A stretch of DNA of 9,440 nucleotides, from contig DAIDTV010000047.1 of NCBI GenBank assembly GCA_027457005.1, positions 1-9,440 on the forward strand, given 5' to 3'. The position numbers and the translations under genes are program-made. Numbering within the stretch: position 1 is the stretch's first letter; each line of letters opens with the position of its first letter. Source of the DNA: Chloroflexota bacterium (lineage in GTDB: Bacteria > Chloroflexota > Limnocylindria > Limnocylindrales > CSP1-4). Below the pieces are notes generated by a model. That model was not told where the DNA came from and made no database searches. It saw nothing but the letters and a program-made list of their open reading frames with translations. Positions 5,694 through 9,440 of this stretch are shown piece after piece.

Positions 5694-6416
5694 ATGTCGC
5701 CCCGCGAGTCCAGTTCGACGTCCAGCCCCGCGGACCCCGAGGACGGGGGAACGGCCGCGGGGGAGCGGGAGCGCGCCGGGCAGCCGCGCCGCCCCAGGCG
5801 GCCGCGCGAGGAGCAGCTGCGACGAACGGCCGTGCGCCTGTTCCGCGAGCACGGCTACGACGGCACGTCGATGCAGGACCTTGCCGAGGCCCTGGGCATG
5901 CATCGGGGCAGCCTGTACCACTACATCGACTCGAAGGAGGACCTGCTCTTCTAGATCGTCGAGTCCGCCATGGCACGCTTCCACGACGAGGTTCGGCCGA
6001 TCCTCGAAGGCGACGGCACGGCCGGAGATCGCCTCGAGCGCGCGGTGACGGCCCACCTGCGCATCGCCGCCGACGAACCCGACGAGCTCACGCTCCTGCA
6101 GGTCGAGGTCAAGGCTCTGGCCCCCGCCCGACGAGCTCGCATCGTGGCCGAACGTGACGCGTACGAGCACGCGTGGCGGGCCTTCATCCGGGACGGGATG
6201 CGCGACGGCTCGTTCCGCTGCGAGGACGAGCGGACGGCGGGGTTCATGATCCTGGCCGCCTGCAACTGGTTCAGCCAGTGGTATCACCCGACCGGCCCGT
6301 TGGGCGTGGACGATTTCGCGGCCCGCTTCACGGCCCTCTTTCTCGATGCCCTGCGGGCAGAGCCCGCGCCCGACATGACCCCTGCCCATGCCTCGTACCG
6401 GAGAGCCCTGCCATGA
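5694..6416 (+). pseudogene. TetR-family regulator of the fad operon, interrupted by in-frame TAG
   Basis: A TetR-type repressor, probably FadR-like and sensing acyl-CoA, judging by its beta-oxidation neighbours. Codons 1-86 (ATG 5694) hold a polar, Arg/Pro-rich tail of about 40 residues, then the helix-turn-helix: AVRLFREHGYDGTS, LAEALGMHRGSLYHYIDSKEDLLF. Codon 87 is TAG (5952-5954). The same frame then continues IVESAMARFHDEVRP through a normal ~150-residue ligand-binding domain to TGA 6416, which overlaps the ATG of the next gene (ATGA). With the TAG read as an amino acid the product would be 240 residues, a usual TetR size plus a tail. Because no frame change is needed, this is a single-codon lesion, a sequencing error, or read-through. 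ATG 5970 could restart the C-terminal part, but its ribosome site is weak. The start could also be GTG 5688. Confidence 0.85.
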
Positions 6417-8884
6417 CCCTGGCCGCCGCCCCGTCCGCCGCATCTCCCAGCGCCGTGCTCCCGGGACTCCGCCGCGCGGTGGTCCTCGGGGCCGGCACGA
6501 TGGGCGCCCAGGTCGCCTGCCTGCTGGCGGGCCGCGGCGTGCCAGTCGCCCTGCTCGACCTCGACGCGGCCACCGCGCGGGGCGGGCTCGACCGCGCCCG
6601 CAGGCTCTCCCCCTCGCCGCTCTACCTGCCGGAGGACGCCGACGGCGTGACGCCCGCCGGTTTCGACGCGCTGGAGTCGACGGTGGCCGGCGCGGACTGG
6701 GTGCTCGAGGCGGTGGTCGAGCGCCTCGACGTCAAGCGCGATCTGCTGGCGCGCACCTCCGCGGTGCTGGCACCCGGCGCGCTCCTCGCCACCAACACGT
6801 CGTCGCTCTCGGTCACGACCATGGCCGAGGCGCTGCCGGCCGAGGTGGCGGCCCGCTTCCTCGGCATGCACTTCTTCAACCCGCCCCGGTATGCGCGCCT
6901 GGTCGAGTTGATCCCCGGGCCCGCGAGCGCGCCGGCCACGATGGCGCGTGCCCGGGCGATCGCGGCGGACGTCCTGGGGAAGGGCGTGGTGGACGCCCGG
7001 GACGCGCCCGGGTTCATCGTGAACCGGCTGGGCACCCAGGCGTCGCTGGCGGCCATCGCGCTGGCGCAGGAACTCGGCCTGGGGGTCGACGAGGTCGACG
7101 ACCTGTCCGGCCCGCTGGTGGGCCGCCCGAAGTCGGCGGTGTTCCGGACCATCGACCTGGTGGGGCTCGACGTGTTCGCGGCCGTGGTCCGCAGCCTGGC
7201 CGCGGCCGTCCCGGCCGGCGACCCGGAGCGCGACCTCTTCCGCCTGCCTCCCGCCGTCGAGACCATGCTCGAGCGCGGGTTGCTCGGCGTGAAGGCCGGT
7301 GCCGGGTTCTTCCGCAAGGACGGGGACCAGATCCTCGCGCTCGACCTGGAGACGCTGGAGTACCGGCCGCGCCGCCGGCCGCGGAGCGCCGCGGTGGAGA
7401 TGGCCCGGCAGATCGACGAGCCCGCCCGGCGGCTGGCCGCGCTGTTCGCCGCGCCGGAGTCGGACGCCCCCGCCGCGTTCGTGCGGCGCGGCCTCGTTCG
7501 CGCGCTCTGGTACGCGGCGACCGTCGCCCCGGGCATCGCGGGCTCCGTGGCGGACGTGGACCGCGCCATGCGCTGGGGACTGGGCTGGGAACGCGGCCCG
7601 TTCGAGACATGGGACGGGATCGGCGGCGAACGGATGGCCGCGCTGCTCGCGGCGGCCGGACTGGCCGAGCCGCCGCTCGCTCGCGCCGCGCGGGAGGCCG
7701 GCGGCTTCTACGCCGCGGACGGCACGCGGCAGCTGGATCTCGGGGCCTTCCGGCCCGGGGTCACGGGGCCGGGCGGCGAGGCGGCGGGCGCCGCCGCGAC
7801 GGCCCGCGTTGCGGCACCCGAACCGGGCGGCGGGCCGGCCGCCGCGGGCCTCGAGGGCCGTGTCGCCGTTCCTCCACGGCCGCGCGTGGTGGAGCTGCGA
7901 CGGGTCCGCGCCGAGCGGGGCGAGCTGGCGGGCAACACGGCCGCCAGCGTCGTCGAGCTGGACGGCGCGCTCGCGCTCGACCTGCACGGGAAGCTCAACA
8001 TCATCGGGCTCGACACCATCGACATGCTCGGCCGCGCCACCGCGCTGGCCGAGGAGCGCGGGCTTCCGTTGGTGGTCGCCACCGACGCGGCCGACTTCTC
8101 GGCCGGGGCGAACGTGGCCCTGCTGCTGCTCGAGGCCGAGGACGATGAGTGGGACGAGCTGGAGCGCGTCACGCGCCGATTCCAGGCGGCCATGCGCGGC
8201 CTGCGCCGGGCGCAGGTCCCGGTGGTGATCGCGATCCGCGGCCGCGTGCTGGGAGGCGGTGCCGAGATCGCCGTCGCGGGGGACCGGGTGCAGGCCGCGG
8301 CCGAGACCTACATGGGGTTCGTGGAGCTCGGCATGGGGCTCATCCCGGCCGGCGGCGGTTCCACCGAGATGGCGCGCCGCGCGGCCGAGCGGGATCCCGG
8401 CGGCACGTGGTCCGACGCCTTCCCGGCCTTCGCGCAGTACTTCGAGGCCATCGCCACGGCGAAGGTCAGCACCAGCGCCGCCGACGCGCGGCGCCTGGGG
8501 CTGCTCCGGCCGCATGACGGCATCAGCGCTGACCCCGACCGCGTGGTGGCGGACGCCGTGACCGTCGCGCGGGCCCTGGCCGAGACCGGGTATCGCCCCT
8601 CGCTGGAGCGTCCCGTCCGGGTCCTCGGGCGGCGCGGGATCGCGGCCGCGGAATCCCTGACCCACAACCAGCTCGCGGGCGGCTACGTCAGCGCCTACGA
8701 CCGCGAGCTCGCCCTGGCGCTGGCGCGCGTGATGTGCGGCGGCGACGTCGCCGAGGGGTCCGAGGTGAGCGCCGATCACCTCCTGGACCTCGAGCGTGAG
8801 ACCTTCCTGCGCCTGCTCGGGCAGGCGAAGACCCGCGACCGGATCCGGGGATTCCTCCGGACCGGCAAGCCGGTGCGAAACTGA
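6413..8884 (+). CDS. fadN: FadN-type 3-hydroxyacyl-CoA dehydrogenase/enoyl-CoA hydratase
   Basis: An 823-residue fusion enzyme doing two beta-oxidation steps: hydration of 2-enoyl-CoA and NAD-dependent oxidation of 3-hydroxyacyl-CoA. The dehydrogenase comes first: GAGTMG at 26-31 binds NAD, TNTSSLS follows, then catalytic His153 (HFFNPP) and Glu165, 12 residues apart as in known enzymes, and Asn204 in GFIVNR. A second dehydrogenase C-terminal repeat spans about 335-450. An Ala/Gly/Pro-rich linker (about 447-495) leads to the hydratase: FSAGAN oxyanion region, and the two catalytic glutamates Glu618 (GGGAE) and Glu638 (FVELG), 20 apart as in crotonase. This domain order, opposite to E. coli FadB, is that of Bacillus FadN. 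ATG 6413 overlaps the regulator's TGA by four bases; the N-terminal ~18 residues are an Ala/Ser-rich tail. The TetR-fadN-fadA order supports a regulated fatty-acid degradation operon. Confidence 0.93.
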   Translation: MTLAAAPSAASPSAVLPGLRRAVVLGAGTMGAQVACLLAGRGVPVALLDLDAATARGGLDRARRLSPSPLYLPEDADGVTPAGFDALESTVAGADWVLEAVVERLDVKRDLLARTSAVLAPGALLATNTSSLSVTTMAEALPAEVAARFLGMHFFNPPRYARLVELIPGPASAPATMARARAIAADVLGKGVVDARDAPGFIVNRLGTQASLAAIALAQELGLGVDEVDDLSGPLVGRPKSAVFRTIDLVGLDVFAAVVRSLAAAVPAGDPERDLFRLPPAVETMLERGLLGVKAGAGFFRKDGDQILALDLETLEYRPRRRPRSAAVEMARQIDEPARRLAALFAAPESDAPAAFVRRGLVRALWYAATVAPGIAGSVADVDRAMRWGLGWERGPFETWDGIGGERMAALLAAAGLAEPPLARAAREAGGFYAADGTRQLDLGAFRPGVTGPGGEAAGAAATARVAAPEPGGGPAAAGLEGRVAVPPRPRVVELRRVRAERGELAGNTAASVVELDGALALDLHGKLNIIGLDTIDMLGRATALAEERGLPLVVATDAADFSAGANVALLLLEAEDDEWDELERVTRRFQAAMRGLRRAQVPVVIAIRGRVLGGGAEIAVAGDRVQAAAETYMGFVELGMGLIPAGGGSTEMARRAAERDPGGTWSDAFPAFAQYFEAIATAKVSTSAADARRLGLLRPHDGISADPDRVVADAVTVARALAETGYRPSLERPVRVLGRRGIAAAESLTHNQLAGGYVSAYDRELALALARVMCGGDVAEGSEVSADHLLDLERETFLRLLGQAKTRDRIRGFLRTGKPVRN

Positions 8885-8894
8885 GGTGGCAGCC

Positions 8895-9440
8895 ATGCGC
8901 GACGCCGTGATCGTCAGCGCCGTCCGGACCGCCATCGGGCGGGCCCCGCGCGGCGCGCTCCGCGAGACCCGGGCCGACGAGCTGGCCGCGGCGGCGGTGC
9001 GCGAGGCGGTGGCCCGCGTCCCGGGCCTCGACCCCGCCGAGGTCGAGGACGTGATCCTGGGGTGCGCCATGCCGGAGGGGGAGCAGGGGCTCAACGCGGC
9101 CCGCCCCGCGGCGCTCGCGGCGGGGCTCCCCGTGAGCGTGTCCGCCATGGTGGTGAACCGGTTCTGCGCCTCGGGGCTCCAGGCGCTCGCGATCGCCACC
9201 CAGTCCGTGGCATCCGGGCAGGCCGAGATCGTGGTCGCCGGCGGGATGGAGTCGATGAGCGCCGTCCCCATGACCGGCCATCACTTCTCGCCGAACCCCG
9301 CGCTGACCGCCGCGTGGCCGGACGTGTACCTCTCGATGGGGCTCACGGCCGAGGAGGTCGCGCGCCGGTACGGCGTCTCGCGCGAGGACCAGGACGCGTG
9401 GGCGCTGGCGTCGCACCGCCGGGCCGCCGCTGCCCAGGAT
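8895..9440 (+). CDS. fadA: Acetyl-CoA acyltransferase (thiolase), 5' part, cut by window end
   Basis: The thiolase that releases acetyl-CoA from 3-ketoacyl-CoA, the last step of beta-oxidation. The frame is open to the last base, giving the first 182 of about 390 residues. Seen: the N-terminal AVIVSAVRTAIGRAPRG, the loop EDVILGCAMPEGEQG, the nucleophile Cys91 in NRFCASGLQA, GGMESMS about 30 residues later, and the SMGLTAEEVARRYG helix with SREDQD. All are standard thiolase features, at usual spacing. The His and second Cys of the active site lie beyond the window. ATG 8895 has GAGG at 8883-8886, overlapping the fadN stop, with a 10-bp intergenic gap. The pairing with fadN mirrors the Bacillus fadNA order and favours a degradative 3-ketoacyl-CoA thiolase over a biosynthetic acetoacetyl-CoA thiolase. 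Confidence 0.93.
   Translation, partial: MRDAVIVSAVRTAIGRAPRGALRETRADELAAAAVREAVARVPGLDPAEVEDVILGCAMPEGEQGLNAARPAALAAGLPVSVSAMVVNRFCASGLQALAIATQSVASGQAEIVVAGGMESMSAVPMTGHHFSPNPALTAAWPDVYLSMGLTAEEVARRYGVSREDQDAWALASHRRAAAAQD

Noticed and set aside
5952..5954. Pyrrolysine as the meaning of the TAG codon
   Set aside because: TetR regulators have no need for pyrrolysine, and no pyl genes or downstream insertion signal are visible. Mutation or sequencing error is simpler.
6284..9271. Very long antisense open frame (995 codons) over fadN and fadA
   Set aside because: It is a by-product of G/C-biased third positions opposite real genes. The translation is low-complexity and shows no family motifs, while the plus strand has complete catalytic motifs.

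Overview
The window is very GC-rich with strong G/C preference at third codon positions. It holds nine protein genes or gene remnants, packed into short operons. Base composition, the FadN-type beta-oxidation fusion, the SIS-type sugar isomerase and the stand-alone SWIM protein would suit a high-GC Chloroflexota (Limnocylindria-like) or actinobacterial genome. I lean to Chloroflexota, but nothing here proves it. No tRNA, rRNA, CRISPR array or insertion sequence was seen.

Region 1 (1-3206, + strand) is a GDP-mannose supply operon: the 3' part of mannose-1-phosphate guanylyltransferase, an alpha-D-phosphohexomutase (4-bp start/stop overlap) and an SIS-domain bifunctional phosphoglucose/phosphomannose isomerase (10-bp gap). 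Together they could carry fructose-6-P to mannose-6-P, mannose-1-P and GDP-mannose for glycans or glycolipids.

Region 2 (3207-3746) has a 91-residue SWIM zinc-finger protein behind a strong Shine-Dalgarno. A long GC hairpin follows, between this gene and the convergent region 3, and is a likely shared terminator.

Region 3 (3747-5448, - strand) is a two-gene operon of exported proteins. The first gene encodes a secreted protein with a His...Cys pattern like clan CD (caspase/gingipain-like) peptidases. The second, coupled to it through a ribosome site that touches the upstream stop codon, encodes a lipoprotein with PepSY/YcdB-like repeats. A peptidase with a partner or inhibitor is an attractive reading, but it is inference.

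Region 4 (5449-9440, + strand) is a fatty-acid beta-oxidation operon: a promoter with a near-perfect palindromic operator, a TetR-family regulator gene, a FadN-type 3-hydroxyacyl-CoA dehydrogenase/enoyl-CoA hydratase, and a FadA-type thiolase cut by the window end. The regulator frame is interrupted by one in-frame TAG just after the DNA-binding domain, with normal TetR sequence continuing in the same frame. Either the repressor is a recent pseudogene (which would derepress the operon), or the stop is a sequencing error or is read through.
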